From the NCBI GenBank assembly GCA_922989275.2, contig OV277856.1, forward strand, positions 85,269,038 to 85,333,037: 64,000 nucleotides of DNA, given 5' to 3'. A program made the position numbers and the translations under genes. Shown in pieces: positions 10,315-19,801 of this stretch. The notes under the pieces were generated by a model. The model was not told where the DNA came from and searched no databases. It worked only from the letters and a program-made list of their open reading frames with translations. How positions within the stretch are numbered: position 1 is the first letter of the stretch; each line of letters opens with the position of its first letter. The DNA is from Gari tellinella (taxonomy: Eukaryota > Mollusca > Bivalvia > Cardiida > Psammobiidae).

Positions 10315-10834
10315 CACAAGTTTCACTGTTAAAACAGATTCATATAAAAAATGTCTGAGTTTTGTAAATTATACCAACAGAAGCCACATATAGGTATTGA
10401 GTAATTAGCTACCCTCATTTAAATGTGCAATTTTTTATGTGACTGCTTGTTGTTATGTATTTTGTTTGTCATTTTGGTATGAGTTGATTGCAAGTATGCT
10501 GTACCATTGTATTAGTGCATTATGTATTAATGAAGAAATACATACAACTACGAATTAATTATCAGAGATACCTATTTGTCCTTATTATTGAAATAAAGAA
10601 AATCTGATGGACTGATAATCTTTTCTTTGTATATGACAGGTAAAAAAAATCCTGAGCTACACTCCTATATGAATGGTATTGTCATGACAGGCATATCATG
10701 TGATTGAGGCACTCTTATTTTACAATACATTGCAGTGTAGACCCCATTGGTAGATCAGAGGGTCTGTGTCTGAACTCTATGAACTGGATTAACATGGTAT
10801 GTGTAGGACAAGTGTGCCCTTCACAGGTGCACTA
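10315..10834. other. Unannotated spacer
   Basis: AT-rich DNA. A faint B-like trace (GTAGACCCCATTGGTAGATC) lies near 10737. No gene is recognised. Confidence 0.4.
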
Positions 10835-11110
10835 TATTTATGCCCTGCCATGAAATGAGGCAGGGTCTAACATGTTACCCTTGTCCATACATACACACAA
10901 AGGTTAAGATTTTGTGTTTAGGTCAGTTGTGGACTACTACTGCAGCAAGGGTCACTCAACTTCACATGCTAATGCAACTTGATGAGTACAGCATGTTGCA
11001 TCACAGTTTGATGACCTTGACATTTGACCTCTGTGACCAAGGTTAAGGTTTTGGGATAAGGTCTGTTATGGTCTAGGCACTACAGCTAGGGTTTACATGC
11101 AATGTCAGGT
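10835..11110. repeat. Probable dispersed repeat (CCTTGACATTTGACCTCTGT block)
   Basis: It starts GCCCTGCCATGAAATGAGGC and contains GACCTTGACATTTGACCTC and CAAGGTTAAGGTTTTG. Similar blocks are frequent in mollusc repeats, but only one copy is seen here, so the class is uncertain. Confidence 0.35.
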
Positions 11111-11280
11111 GCTTATGGGCCTCATTGAGTATAACATAATCATAGAATTGCAGATTAATGAGTTAAACCCCAGATGCCAGGGTTGTTTTGTGTCAGTTAG
11201 GTCAGTTATATGGAGCAATGAGTGCTTGCATTTATAGTCGAGCATACAGCAGGCATCTGTGTTTTACAAACACATTCTTT

Positions 11281-11502
11281 TTAACCCATTACCCCATATC
11301 CTATTTATAGTTTTGAAAACAGGTGACCACTTAAAGCTGGTTGAAAGTAAAGCAGAATGTGCCTTAAGGCACATTCTGCTTTACTTTCAGTCAGCTTTAA
11401 GCTAGGATTGAGACATTTTTATAACTTAATAAACTGGATGTTGTTTCCGTGGAGGAATAAATTAGAGGCGTAAAAAGGCGTATTGATTTGGTAATGGGTT
11501 AA
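11281..11502 (+). repeat. Family A MITE (222 bp)
   Basis: TTAACCCATTACCCCATATC to TTGGTAATGGGTTAA, with a core tip GCCTTAAGGC. Confidence 0.85.
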
Positions 11503-11526
11503 AGGACATGCACCTCATTCATAGTT

Positions 11527-11745
11527 GATCATTTACCCTATAACCTATTTCTAGTTTGGGAGACAGGTGACCACTGAAGGAACATTCTACTTTACTTTCA
11601 GGCTGTTATAAGCATTCACCTGTCAGTAAGCAGAAATCTTTGTCTATGCATCTTTAAACAGAGCATGGTAAAAGCAAGAAAAGGTATACACGAGGAAAGA
11701 GTAAATTTACTATAAGGTGTATCACTGGAGTAAGGGCTTAAAGGA
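11527..11745 (+). repeat. Decayed family A-like element
   Basis: CATTTACCCTATAACCTATT...GACAGGTGACCACTGAAGG with a truncated hairpin and GTAAGGGCTTAA end at about 11741. Confidence 0.5.
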
Positions 11746-11857
11746 TAGGCATCACTAAGGCTAAATGAGTTAACACATCACAACTGAATGAATGCAAAAA
11801 CAAATTGTGTGAATTATTTGACTATAGGTACTTTCTGTATCCGTTCTGCACTAATTC

Positions 11858-11938
11858 ATTCAAACAGTGCAGGCCAAGATCATGCGCACTCCTGTAGGGA
11901 CCCTTTGATCTTGGTATACACTGTTTTGTACAGAACAT
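11858..11938. repeat. Degenerate type-I core hairpin
   Basis: CAAACAGTGCAGGCCAAGATC...TTTGATCTTGGTATACACTG arms without recognisable outer ends. Confidence 0.45.
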
Positions 11939-11954
11939 ATTTACTCTTCACAGT

Positions 11955-12204
11955 TTAACCCTTTGAACCCTAGTCCCGCATATTGGCGTCTTTTTCAAAC
12001 AGTGTACATGTGAATAGTATACTTGTCTTGTGCAAACAGTGAAGACCCAGATCAGAGGGCTCCGAAAGGAGCCCTCTGATCAGGGTCTTCACTGTTTGTT
12101 ATAATGCCAAACATTGACAAAAACATCCCTTAAAAGTCAGAAAGGACTAGACTAAAATGGAAACTGGAATGATCCATTCCAAGTTTCAGGGAGGAAAGAG
12201 TTAA
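11955..12204 (+). repeat. Family B MITE, copy 4 (250 bp)
   Basis: TTAACCCTTTGAACCCTAGT to AGGAAAGAGTTAA; hairpin 12033-12098, tip GAAA. Its right TTAA continues directly into a family A 3' remnant (GTGCTCTCTATCTTC... to CAGGGTTAA, 12205-12253), as if B had used the internal TTTAAG of an A copy. Confidence 0.85.
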
Positions 12205-12253
12205 GTGCTCTCTATCTTCAATATTAAAAGCAAGCTATGGGGTACAGGGTTAA
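12205..12253 (-). repeat. Family A 3' remnant
   Basis: CTTCAATATTAAAAGCAAGC then TATGGGGTACAGGGTTAA, matching the end of inverted A copies. Confidence 0.55.
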
Positions 12254-12371
12254 AAAAGTTTGTACTGTACTGACCGTTGCCGTGGATATAAAGTCGCATC
12301 ACAGAAACAACAACTCTGTCAGGGTACTAATGAAAGCATGTACTTAACCTTTGCGCCCTATATCTTTCATA

Positions 12372-12675
12372 TTAACCCTTAGCCTGCCAGTCACGGCTTA
12401 ACCCCTTCACTGCCATGACGCCATCAAATTTAAACAATTGTCGTCTGCTTCTATTTCTAAAAACTTTATTTTAGGTATTTTGACTTAAGAAATATTGAAA
12501 CGAGTGTCAAACAGTTTGGATCCTGATCAGACGCCGCGTTACGCGGCGTCTGATCAGGATCCAAACTGTTTGCAAATAACTACTGTACTCGGGGTAAGGC
12601 AGTGAAGGGGTTAATAGAATGAAACTTGCAAACAGTTTGAATCCAGTTCCGTTGTCTGATTTGACTCTAAACTAT
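12372..12675. repeat. Family E element split by family C
   Basis: The left part TTAACCCTTAGCCTGCCAGTC ends at 12397. After the C insert (12398-12614) it resumes with TTGCAAACAGTTTGAATCCAG and ...CTAAACTATTTGCAAAC, the E core. The C insertion duplicates TTAA. Confidence 0.6.
12398..12614 (+). repeat. Family C MITE nested in family E (217 bp)
   Basis: TTAACCCCTTCACTGCCATG to GGCAGTGAAGGGGTTAA form 16-bp inverted ends. It contains GTCGTCTGCTTCTATTT and a perfect hairpin CAAACAGTTTGGATCCTGAT...GCCGCGTTACGCGGC...CAAACTGTTTG. This is the best C copy in the window. Confidence 0.85.
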
Positions 12676-12844
12676 TTGCAAACATGAGGTGTAGACTCCA
12701 TATTAGAGGGTTCCTACAGGCACCATCAGATATGGGTCTACACTGTCTTTTTGCAAAATGTAAGAAGCATAAGTAGCCAAACATTGGCTAGACATATTTT
12801 GAAATTGAAATTGCCCATGTTGAGCTCCAGTGGTGAATGTGTTA
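12676..12844. repeat. Old B/R-like element
   Basis: GTGTAGACTCCATATTAGAGG...CAGATATGGGTCTACACTG hairpin, then GAAATTGCCCATG and AGTGGTGAATGTGTTAA. Confidence 0.45.
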
Positions 12845-13127
12845 ATTCTAGGATAATATAAATACCCACATGCGGAATATCCACATGCTTTTTGTGTTTA
12901 TTTAGTACACATATGTAATAAAACAAAATTTCTTTCTGTGCTTATAACAGTTGTTAAAAGTTCGGATTGTAAGGATGAGAATCCATTTTTCTGGCATCTA
13001 TGCATGCTTGTACACTGTCGAAGTACTCATATATTTTCAAAACACCCATGTAGTCGATGTCTTTCAGAGCTTTTTTAGTACACACTTTTTAGACGTTTTA
13101 AACTTTATCTAGCCTTGACGAAACTAT
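12845..13127. other. Unannotated spacer
   Basis: No gene or repeat recognised. Confidence 0.4.
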
Positions 13128-13345
13128 TTAACTCATTCACCCCTGAAACTTTTAATGGACAAGTCTATTTACAATTGATTCTTGTCCACTTTTGACTGTA
13201 AGGGTAGTTACAATATTACCAATTGACAAACACTATACAGACCCTGATTAGGGTCTATATCGTTTGCATGGGACACTAATACTCTTAACAGGTACGCTGT
13301 TTGTTAATTACGAGTAATCTCGTCGCCAGGGTTCATTGTATTACG
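13128..13345 (+). repeat. Family R element, copy 1
   Basis: TTAACTCATTCACCCCTGAAAC, an eroded core (CAGACCCTGATTAGGGTCT), CAGGTACGCTGTTTGTTAATTACGAG and TCGTCGCCAGGGTTC. Related copies are at 25924, 30652 (inverted), 43073 and 63539. Confidence 0.55.
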
Positions 13346-14115
13346 GTAATTACGGTTCCGTCGAATGCGAAGAGCTGGAACAAATGAACCTGCTATTATG
13401 TTAATTGTCGAGCTGATTTTGTATATCCACATGGTAACGGGGTCAGACTTATCCATATCAACAGTAGAAAGACTCACTGTTTCTGGTGTCTAAGTTACAT
13501 GGTTGCTTCCAAATGAGATGAACAAAGGTAGAAAGCTTCCGTAAGACCTTTCTGCTTTATTTCCACCCTGCTACAAGCAGCCGTCAGCCCTAAGCACCAT
13601 CAGTCTTATTGCGAGTTGAAATACTTAGGATTGTCTGTATATCACTCTAGAGTAATCAACTGATTGTCTGATTTTAGAGAAAAACAGTTTGCTTCACGTA
13701 AGCTACCAATAAACCATTTTTCTAATGAAGTTCTCACATGAACTGGTCCACGTTTGAGCAATGACCAGTTTATGTTGGTTTTTAAGAACGGTTTAATAAA
13801 ATATGTCGAAAAATTAAATTTTATCAAATAGTGCAGATCCTGGTCAGAGGGCTCCTGACCAGGATCTACACCTTTTGCAACTAAACGTACAGGTATAATG
13901 GTTTCCAGCACTCGGATTTTATCGTGTTTACCAACCATTCGATAGGCGAGTAATCTAAAACACTGACAAACATTGATCTAATGGCTCCGACCTTAATTAG
14001 AGATGATCAAAGTAATGTTTGATTAACCCAGAGGATTCGAGAATAAAGTCATATATTTTATGTTAACTAATGTCACAATTTACTAAAGGTTACCAGCACT
14101 AAAGAGCATCTATTT
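13346..14115. other. Spacer with hairpin remnants
   Basis: Near 13528-13590 there is an A-like remnant (GGTAGAAAGC...CTTTCTGCTTTATTTCC). At 13815-13885 there is a type-I remnant (GCAGATCCTGGTCAGAGGGC / CTCCTGACCAGGATC). No gene is recognised. Confidence 0.4.
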
Positions 14116-14308
14116 TTAACCCATTATTCCATAAATACCCTTTGATTTATCCATCCTTTCACGAAAATAGTATTGTATCCAGTCATGAATATGAACCAAA
14201 AGAAATATATTCTAAAATCAAAGCAGTTGGTAGTTTAAAGTAGATTGAAAGTGCTTTAAGTGTCCACCTCCATCTGTCGTCAAAACTTGAAGCAGGGTAA
14301 TGGGTTAA
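14116..14308 (-). repeat. Family A MITE, internally deleted (193 bp)
   Basis: TTAACCCATTATTCCATAAA to GGGTAATGGGTTAA. The core is reduced (AAAGTAGATTGAAAGTGCTTTAAG), so the long palindrome is gone. Confidence 0.7.
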
Positions 14309-14679
14309 GAGCAAAATACTTCGAAAAATGGAACTCGAATAAAGGAACCGGTAAGTACGAGTATACCGGTATCAGCTGCACTATTGAAAACGTCGAATGT
14401 AACAGGGGTCTTCACTGTTCGTTTATGACACTATCGTTAACAGTGGAATCCCTTTTTAAACACCGGGTTCCAGCGCTGGACCGAACCTACATTTTCGAAT
14501 AATGACATATTCAGTGTGGCAGTGCCATACAACGCAATGCACTCTATCATAGCTAATCTTTAATATTAGCAGCCTTTCTTTGTCAATATGAACGCGCTTT
14601 GAAATTGTCGACTACAAACTTTGTCAAATTAACACGTACACGTGCATATTTTGATTGAAGAGTCCGTAATAACTGATGA
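14309..14679. other. Unannotated spacer
   Basis: An open frame crossing 14260-14502 starts inside the MITE and shows no domain. Nothing else is recognised. Confidence 0.4.
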
Positions 14680-14742
14680 ATGTCAAACAGTTTGGATTAC
14701 ATCACGCGGCATCTAATATGGATCAAAACTGTTTGATTATTA
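14680..14742. repeat. Type-I core hairpin remnant
   Basis: GTCAAACAGTTTGGATTAC...CACGCGGCATCTAATATGG...AAAACTGTTTG. No outer ends are visible. Confidence 0.5.
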
Positions 14743-14859
14743 CAACCAATGCAGATAGGTAGAACAAGGATCGGATGTGAAAATAATACAAAACATAGTA
14801 ATTAGTTCCTTTATTTTTTAACCGACACACACGAAAGGTAAATAATTACACAACTGCTT

Positions 14860-15066
14860 GTAATTAACCATTAGCCTGCTGACTTGTGTTTGCAAACTGT
14901 TTGGATCCAGATCAGACACCACATCACGCGTCATCTGTTCTCGATCCAAACTGTTTGACACTCTGTTGTATGTTTCTTTAATCAAAGCAAGCATAAATCT
15001 GTACACATCGAAATATGCAGACGACACTTTCTAAACGAACGACATTACGCCCGGAGAAGAAGTTAA
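14860..15066 (+). repeat. Family E MITE (207 bp)
   Basis: TTAACCATTAGCCTGCTGAC to CCCGGAGAAGAAGTTAA. It has the core CAAACTGTTTGGATCCAGATC...GATCCAAACTGTTTGACAC and the E-specific GCAGACGACACTTTC. Confidence 0.75.
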
Positions 15067-15132
15067 TCCAGTTCCATCAACTTATCGACACAGACAAAAA
15101 CAAACAATAATAATGGCAATATGATTGTAATT

Positions 15133-15382
15133 TACAGTGGAGAAAATGTTATTCTTTCCCAATAAACGCGTTTACGCTAAAACTATTATTTGCAATGCAA
15201 ACAGTTTGGGGCCAGATCAGACGCCGGGTAACCCGGCGTCTGATCAGGCTCCAAACTGTTTGCCACCAATATAAACATGAATTATCAGAATTGTCCAAAA
15301 GTTGTTCTTTTCTACGTTTTAGTGTTTTGCGTTTGCGTACGTTTGCGTTTAAACGGGAAAGAATAACAGATTCTCTACTGTA
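15133..15382 (-). repeat. Family H MITE (250 bp), TA-type ends
   Basis: TACAGTGGAGAAAATGTTAT and AATAACAGATTCTCTACTGTA are inverted ends of about 28 bp flanked by TA. The hairpin is CAAACAGTTTGGGGCCAGATC...GCCGGGTAACCCGGC...GGCTCCAAACTGTTTG. TA/CAGT ends are typical of Tc1/mariner elements (inference). Other copies: 5217, 36630, 45654, 49916, 57003. Confidence 0.85.
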
Positions 15383-15394
15383 CATGCCTTTATG

Positions 15395-15766
15395 TACAGT
15401 ACTCCCTCCGTACAACGGTCATCACAACAACGACTCCCTCCTTACAAAAACCATTGCCGCTGTTTCCTAAACAGGACAATTTTGTCTAACGGTTGTACGG
15501 TTGTGACATTGTCTACTTAAAGTAGTCGTCTGCTGTTTTTCTCAAGGTTACATACTGGACAATTTGACAAAAAACACTTGATGCCGAGTGATAAACAGCT
15601 TAAATCCAGATCAGACGCCGCGTCACGCCGCGTCACGCGGCGTCTGGTATGGATTCAAGCTGTTTGCAAATGTAAATTAATATTCCTCCCTATAACGACT
15701 CCCTCCGAACAACGCACATATGTTTTGTCTCCCAATGGGTGTCGTTGTAGAGAGGGAGCAACTGTA
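15395..15766 (+). repeat. Family I MITE, copy 1 (372 bp)
   Basis: TACAGTACTCCCTCCGTACAACG to GTTGTAGAGAGGGAGCAACTGTA. The core AACAGCTTAAATCCAGATCAG...GATTCAAGCTGTTTGC has an expanded tip (a CGCCGCGTCA unit is duplicated). It starts 12 bp after a family H element. Confidence 0.75.
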
Positions 15767-15959
15767 TCTCATGATAAATTTTCATTTTCCCACAATGTGC
15801 GTTTCACTACCTTTCCGTCAGTTATTTTCCGATATAGACAGGTAGGAGTTACGATTGATTCTTACTTTAAATGGAAAGCAAAAATCCAGTTTCCAATTAA
15901 ATTAGTCCATTTAAGAAGTTTGTGGGTTGTTTTTTCTACCTTATGTTGCTAAAACTGTT

Positions 15960-16039
15960 GACGCAGCACATACGTTCACTTTACAGGTACACTGTTTGTA
16001 AAGTACGAGTATACTCGTTGCTAGGGTTTAATGTGTTAA
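15960..16039 (+). repeat. Family R right end
   Basis: CAGGTACACTGTTTGTAAAG, ACGAGTATACTCGTTGCTAGGG and AATGTGTTAA. The terminal TTAA is where family B copy 5 is inserted. Confidence 0.5.
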
Positions 16040-16286
16040 CCCTTTGAACCCTAGTCCCGCTTATAGGCGTCCTTTACAAACAGTTCACATGTGAATAGTA
16101 CACATGTCCTATGCAAACCGTGAAGACCCAGATCAGAGGGCTCCTATAGGAGCCCTCTGATCAGGGTCTTCACTGTTTGTCATAATGCCAAAAATTGACA
16201 AAAACAACCCTTAAAAGTCAGAAATGGACTAAACTAAAATGGAAACTGGAATTGTCCATTTAAAGTTTCAGGGAGGAAAGAGTTAA
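16036..16286 (+). repeat. Family B MITE, copy 5 (251 bp)
   Basis: TTAACCCTTTGAACCCTAGT to AGGAAAGAGTTAA. Hairpin 16114-16179 has tip TATA. It lies about 200 bp beyond the 3' end of the adjacent receptor gene. Confidence 0.85.
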
Positions 16287-16374
16287 CGTAGACTGATAGA
16301 GCTTCCTGACTGATTGAACTTTCTGTTTTACCCTCAGCCTTCATTATGCAGCCACATGTCAGGATATAGGGACT

Positions 16375-16380
16375 TTTATT
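16375..16380 (-). promoter_or_regulatory. Candidate polyadenylation signal
   Basis: AATAAA on the minus strand, about 107 bp downstream of the stop codon at 16487. It is plausible for the receptor transcript but not proven. Confidence 0.4.
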
Positions 16381-16486
16381 TATGCCTCTTTATCGACATG
16401 ATAGAAGTTCGTAAATGCACTTGTATGTGAATGTTTAAGTGTAAGGTGCGTTATGTACAATAGGTAAGAGGAAACTGTTGAGTTGA

Positions 16487-17812
16487 TCATGAACAGTAAA
16501 AGTAGTCTTCAATGCCATCCGATTGAGCGGCGGCACCAGTTACACTCTCATATGCAATATAAGTAATATAAAGGTATGTTAGCATTAAGAGCAATACGCA
16601 GTACTTATCAAATAGTTGACCTGCCTTCTTCCATGTCACAGACTGGAGTACACTCTTATTTTCTGTGTCATTGTGTGAGGTGTCAATATTGGTTTGCGGT
16701 TTACGTTGATCAGCACGACCTGCCAACGATATGCATTTTACGAGGGCATGCTTTACCCATGCAAAACTCAAAATGTAAACAACGATTCTAACTGCTACAG
16801 ATACTTTCCCGTTTCTGTCATAAAGTCGAAGCGATATTATACATAAAAATATTATAGTTGAACTATAGACCATCAGAAATACAAAGTAAAAGTATGCATT
16901 GGCAATAGGAGCTGAACTGGATGGTACCATAGAATTCAGAATATCCATAAACAGAGCAAACGCCAGAAATGTAGTTATTGCTACCGATGTTCGCTCGCCT
17001 GATTGTGGTGGCATAACAAAAACAAGCACATTTATCAGACCTACAAACGAAATCGGTATGATAAGAAACACTATATAGAATCCGCTCAACCGTTTTAATG
17101 TTAACACTATATTGATGACAGAAGCACCTCTACTACCCCCAATGGCACACATTTGGATTGGGCTATCAAGGAGTTCCCACTGACCACTTCCTGTGAAATA
17201 GTCCCGCAATAATAATGGAGTTGTTGTGTTAAGAATCACTTCCGTTGGATCGTAATACCAACCAGTGATACTCACGAGACAAGCTTGGACATCGAACGGA
17301 AAATATTGCACATTGACGGAACATGACATTCGGAATACACCGGCTGTGGTCCATATAATATCACCAGTTGATAATACTCTAACCAGTTCACCATTTCCTA
17401 TCCTTGCCATTTTATCAAAAGGCTGTAAAATGAATATTTGTGGACTCCAGATTTCTTCTTCTCCAATAAGCAGGGACCTGATACCTGAGCTATTTGCCGG
17501 ATCCCAGAACAGCCTATGGTCTGTCCATTGCAAACTGAAATAAACAGATATGCTTAATTCACCTGACAGTTCATCGAAACTATTTAAACTGATAATTTGA
17601 CAAGTAACACGGACAACCGTAGTGTCATTCACAGAATTTCCCGGAATTGATTTTCTGTTGTAGTTGGATAAAACTTCATTGTGCAAAGAGTCAAGTTCTT
17701 TGGCACCGTCACATGTCTTTGTTTGGAGAAGTAGTAGTAGCAACAAATAGGAATACATGCCGGGTCGTGAACCTGGTGTGAGTGAATGCCCCTTTCCAAC
17801 AGTTATAGGCAT
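16487..17812 (-). CDS. Nicotinic acetylcholine receptor-like subunit 1 (Cys-loop channel)
   Basis: A predicted plasma-membrane, cation-type ligand-gated channel subunit of 441 aa, read in one exon. A hydrophobic stretch starting MYSYLLLL (residue 19) is probably the signal peptide. The extracellular domain has the Cys-loop C164-C178 with YFPFD inside and loop B Trp185 (GWYYD). Loop A is WSPQIFIL, with Leu129 where acetylcholine-binding subunits have Tyr. Loop C has one Cys (222) and no CysCys pair. Membrane segments are about 243-267, 273-293, 301-325 and 403-422. M2 starts SGER, with Glu273 (cation ring) and Leu283 (9'). N-glycosylation sequons: N62, N107, N195. The start was chosen at the Met after TTTTTTTTCAG (acceptor-like); the open frame extends 8 codons further to 17836, so an upstream exon is possible. 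Family assignment is firm. Subunit type and ligand are unknown. Paralogous to the genes at 23895 and 50534. Confidence 0.9.
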   Translation of the reverse strand: MPITVGKGHSLTPGSRPGMYSYLLLLLLLQTKTCDGAKELDSLHNEVLSNYNRKSIPGNSVNDTTVVRVTCQIISLNSFDELSGELSISVYFSLQWTDHRLFWDPANSSGIRSLLIGEEEIWSPQIFILQPFDKMARIGNGELVRVLSTGDIIWTTAGVFRMSCSVNVQYFPFDVQACLVSITGWYYDPTEVILNTTTPLLLRDYFTGSGQWELLDSPIQMCAIGGSRGASVINIVLTLKRLSGFYIVFLIIPISFVGLINVLVFVMPPQSGERTSVAITTFLAFALFMDILNSMVPSSSAPIANAYFYFVFLMVYSSTIIFLCIISLRLYDRNGKVSVAVRIVVYILSFAWVKHALVKCISLAGRADQRKPQTNIDTSHNDTENKSVLQSVTWKKAGQLFDKYCVLLLMLTYLYITYIAYESVTGAAAQSDGIEDYFYCS

Positions 17813-17826
17813 CTGAAAAAAAACAA
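17813..17826 (-). promoter_or_regulatory. Candidate 3' splice site (acceptor) before receptor 1
   Basis: On the minus strand GTTGTTTTTTTTCAG directly precedes the ATG at 17812. A pyrimidine tract plus CAG fits an acceptor, suggesting a 5' exon farther upstream. An unspliced start at 17836 is the alternative. Confidence 0.4.
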
Positions 17827-17960
17827 CATGAAACATGAAAAGTGATTTTTGCTAAGATATAATTTTTTTTTCATTTCTCGACACCTTTTCGCTGCTGCTA
17901 TGACGTCATATCAGATCTAACACATTCACTGCCAGGTGATGTATGTGCGGTATGTTGCTA

Positions 17961-18290
17961 ATGATGAGCACTCTCGCGAAACATGGTCCATGTTGAGTGT
18001 TATGTTAGGTGCGTTAAAACATGACTTGTATCATATAATAGTACCATCGTGTTTGTGTTACTATGTAATACTGATGAGCTTGTATGCTAATGTCTTATAA
18101 AACACCTGGGTCCAAGGCTTTTGAGTTGAGTCTGAAGTCGTTCTCAGTTCTCAAGCATTTGATCGGTCAGGTTTGAGTCTAAATTTGATCGGTCAGGTTT
18201 TGGCTCAAATACGACCAATCAAATGCTTGAGAACAAACTCAGACTCAACTCAAACGCTCTTTAATCTTGGATCCTGTTCTGTTCATAATG
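17961..18290 (+). repeat. Family P repeat 3' end split by a J foldback
   Basis: ATGATGAGCACTCTCGCG...ACATGGTCCATGTTGAG...GATGAGCTTGTATGC... then TGTTCTGTTC after the J insert. The same sequence with (TTCTG)n tail is at 19636-19801. The pentamer tail suggests a LINE or SINE 3' end. Confidence 0.55.
18107..18274. repeat. Family J long foldback, nested in family P
   Basis: Arms TTTTGAGTTGAGTCTGAAG...CTCAAGCATTTGATCGGTC and GACCAATCAAATGCTTGAG...CTCAGACTCAACTCAAACG. A direct duplication (TTTGATCGGTCAGGTTT) lies near the tip. Outer ends are GGGTCCAAGG and CTTGGATCC. Similar foldbacks: 23000, 34728, 56380. Confidence 0.75.
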
Positions 18291-18436
18291 TCGTTTGCTA
18301 GCAAACATAAGTCTGCTTTTATTTCTAAAGTTTAGACTTTTAGACAGTTTGACTTAAAGGACATTGCTTTGAGTTTCAAACGTCACGCGGCGTCTGATCT
18401 GCGTATTGATCAGTATCTAAAGGACATTGTAATACA
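18283..18436 (+). repeat. Family C fragment
   Basis: TGTCGTTTGCTAGC, AGTCTGCTTTTATTTCTAAAG, GTTTGACTTAAAGGACATTG and CGTCACGCGGCGTCTGATCTG. The left core arm and right end are lost. Confidence 0.45.
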
Positions 18437-18775
18437 ATAAGACAGATAGCCCTGGGATTTGTCATGCTAGAGTAATTGCCATGTTTTACTTAGAATTTGT
18501 AAATTTAATTTCTCAATAACAATCAAAGATATTAACTTGAACCTTTGAATACTTGTTTAGTATCGAAAGGGAAACTCATTACATCAACACAAGGCAGGTA
18601 ACCCTGGGACTTGTCATTCCAGAGTTATTGTCATAGGTTTGACATACATGTTTCTTTAATAGAAATGGAATTTCTCATTGACTGTCAAAGGTTTTAACAT
18701 CAAACTTTGAAAACTTGTTCACTATCAAAAGTGTAATTCGTTGCACCAAGGCAGCTAACCATTTATTGTTGATAC
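18437..18775. repeat. Diverged tandem duplication (period about 158 bp)
   Basis: AGATAGCCCTGGGATTTGTC (near 18443) recurs as CAGGTAACCCTGGGACTTGTC (near 18594), and a third start, AAGGCAGCTAACC, is near 18755. ATTAACTTGAACCTTTGAA recurs as TTTTAACATCAAACTTTGAA. Confidence 0.6.
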
Positions 18776-19123
18776 AGATGTAGAACCTTATTTGACTTAG
18801 AATTTACATTTCATGGACTTAAGATACAGTTATCTATTCTTTTAAATTAGAAATTAAATTTATTAAAAATGTGTATGATATTATTTTCTCTTATATGACC
18901 ATAATAAACACATGTATGTCCAATTATGTATGAGCTGTTATTGTTGCCTACAAACTTCTATGATCAAGAAAGCATAAAAAAAAACATACACATGCTTTAA
19001 ATTTGGAATATGTAGCCGTCTCAAGTATAAGAAAGTCGACCGTTCAGCACGCGTTTGCGGTTCTCTCGTTTATCCGATCTCATTCGAATTTCTATGCTAA
19101 CACCAATGCCTTCTCTGTAAATG
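18776..19123. other. Unannotated spacer
   Basis: AT-rich DNA with no recognised gene. Confidence 0.4.
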
Positions 19124-19337
19124 CAGAGCTGTCATAAGTTGATCATAAAAACATCCTTAGATTTTCAAATTTGACATATTACAAGCACGACTAATAGAAT
19201 CATTCCTTTACCTCATAGTCTCTTTCTAGTTTGGAAGACACGTGACTACTTAAAGCAGGTTGAACGTATTCTGCTTTACTTTCAGCCTGCTTTAAGCTAA
19301 CATCTGATATGATAAAAATCCGTAAATGGTAGCCCTG
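19124..19337 (+). repeat. Family S element with A-type core, copy 2
   Basis: CAGAGCTGTCATAAGTTGATC at the left and AAATGGTAGCCCTG at the right. The interior includes the A left arm (CCTTTACCTCATAGTCTC...CACGTGACTACTTAAAGCAGG) and TTCAGCCTGCTTTAAGC. Confidence 0.6.
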
Positions 19338-19489
19338 TAAATGATTATTAATATTTACATGTCCTACCTTTTAAATGTATACCATCTGTACTGGCTATAA
19401 ATATGCCATTGTGGTTTTCAATGCTAAATAAAGCTTATGTTACGTAATGAGTGGGTTATGATATTCCTTATGTAATACAAGCAGAGTGT

Positions 19490-19570
19490 AGCTTAAACCG
19501 AGTTGAGGGTGAAGCCGAATGCGCCTTAAGGCGCATTCTGCTTCACTTTTAACCTGCTTTAAGTAATTGC
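19490..19570. repeat. Isolated A-type core hairpin
   Basis: AGCTTAAACCGAGTTGAGGGTG...GCGCCTTAAGGCGC...CACTTTTAACCTGCTTTAAG. No TTAACCC ends. Confidence 0.6.
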
Positions 19571-19635
19571 GTTTAAAATATGATAAAATTTAAAGTATTA
19601 GGATTTTATAGTCAACTATTAGAAGCCCTGTGCAA

Positions 19636-19801
19636 ATGATGAGCACTCTCGGGATACATGGTCCATGTTGATATTTCTGTTAAACATGCCTTGTATCTCA
19701 TAATTTTAGTACCATCAGTTTTATGTTATTATGTTTATATGTTATGATGATGAGCTTGTATGCTTAAGTCAAATAAAACATCTGTTCTGTTCTGTTCTAT
19801 A
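19636..19801 (+). repeat. Family P repeat with (TTCTG)n tail
   Basis: ATGATGAGCACTCTCGGG to AAATAAAACATCTGTTC, followed by three TGTTC pentamers. Uninterrupted counterpart of 17961-18290. Confidence 0.6.

Noticed and set aside
941..16286. Spaced B, A and C palindromes as a CRISPR-like array
   Set aside because: Copies are 200-360 bp elements with mobile-element ends and irregular kilobase spacing in a eukaryotic genome; no short regular repeat-spacer pattern.
17901..17908. TGACGTCA as a CRE promoter element of receptor 1
   Set aside because: The same motif is part of the C-type MITE sequence CCATGACGTCAT, so it may be repeat debris; no independent promoter evidence.
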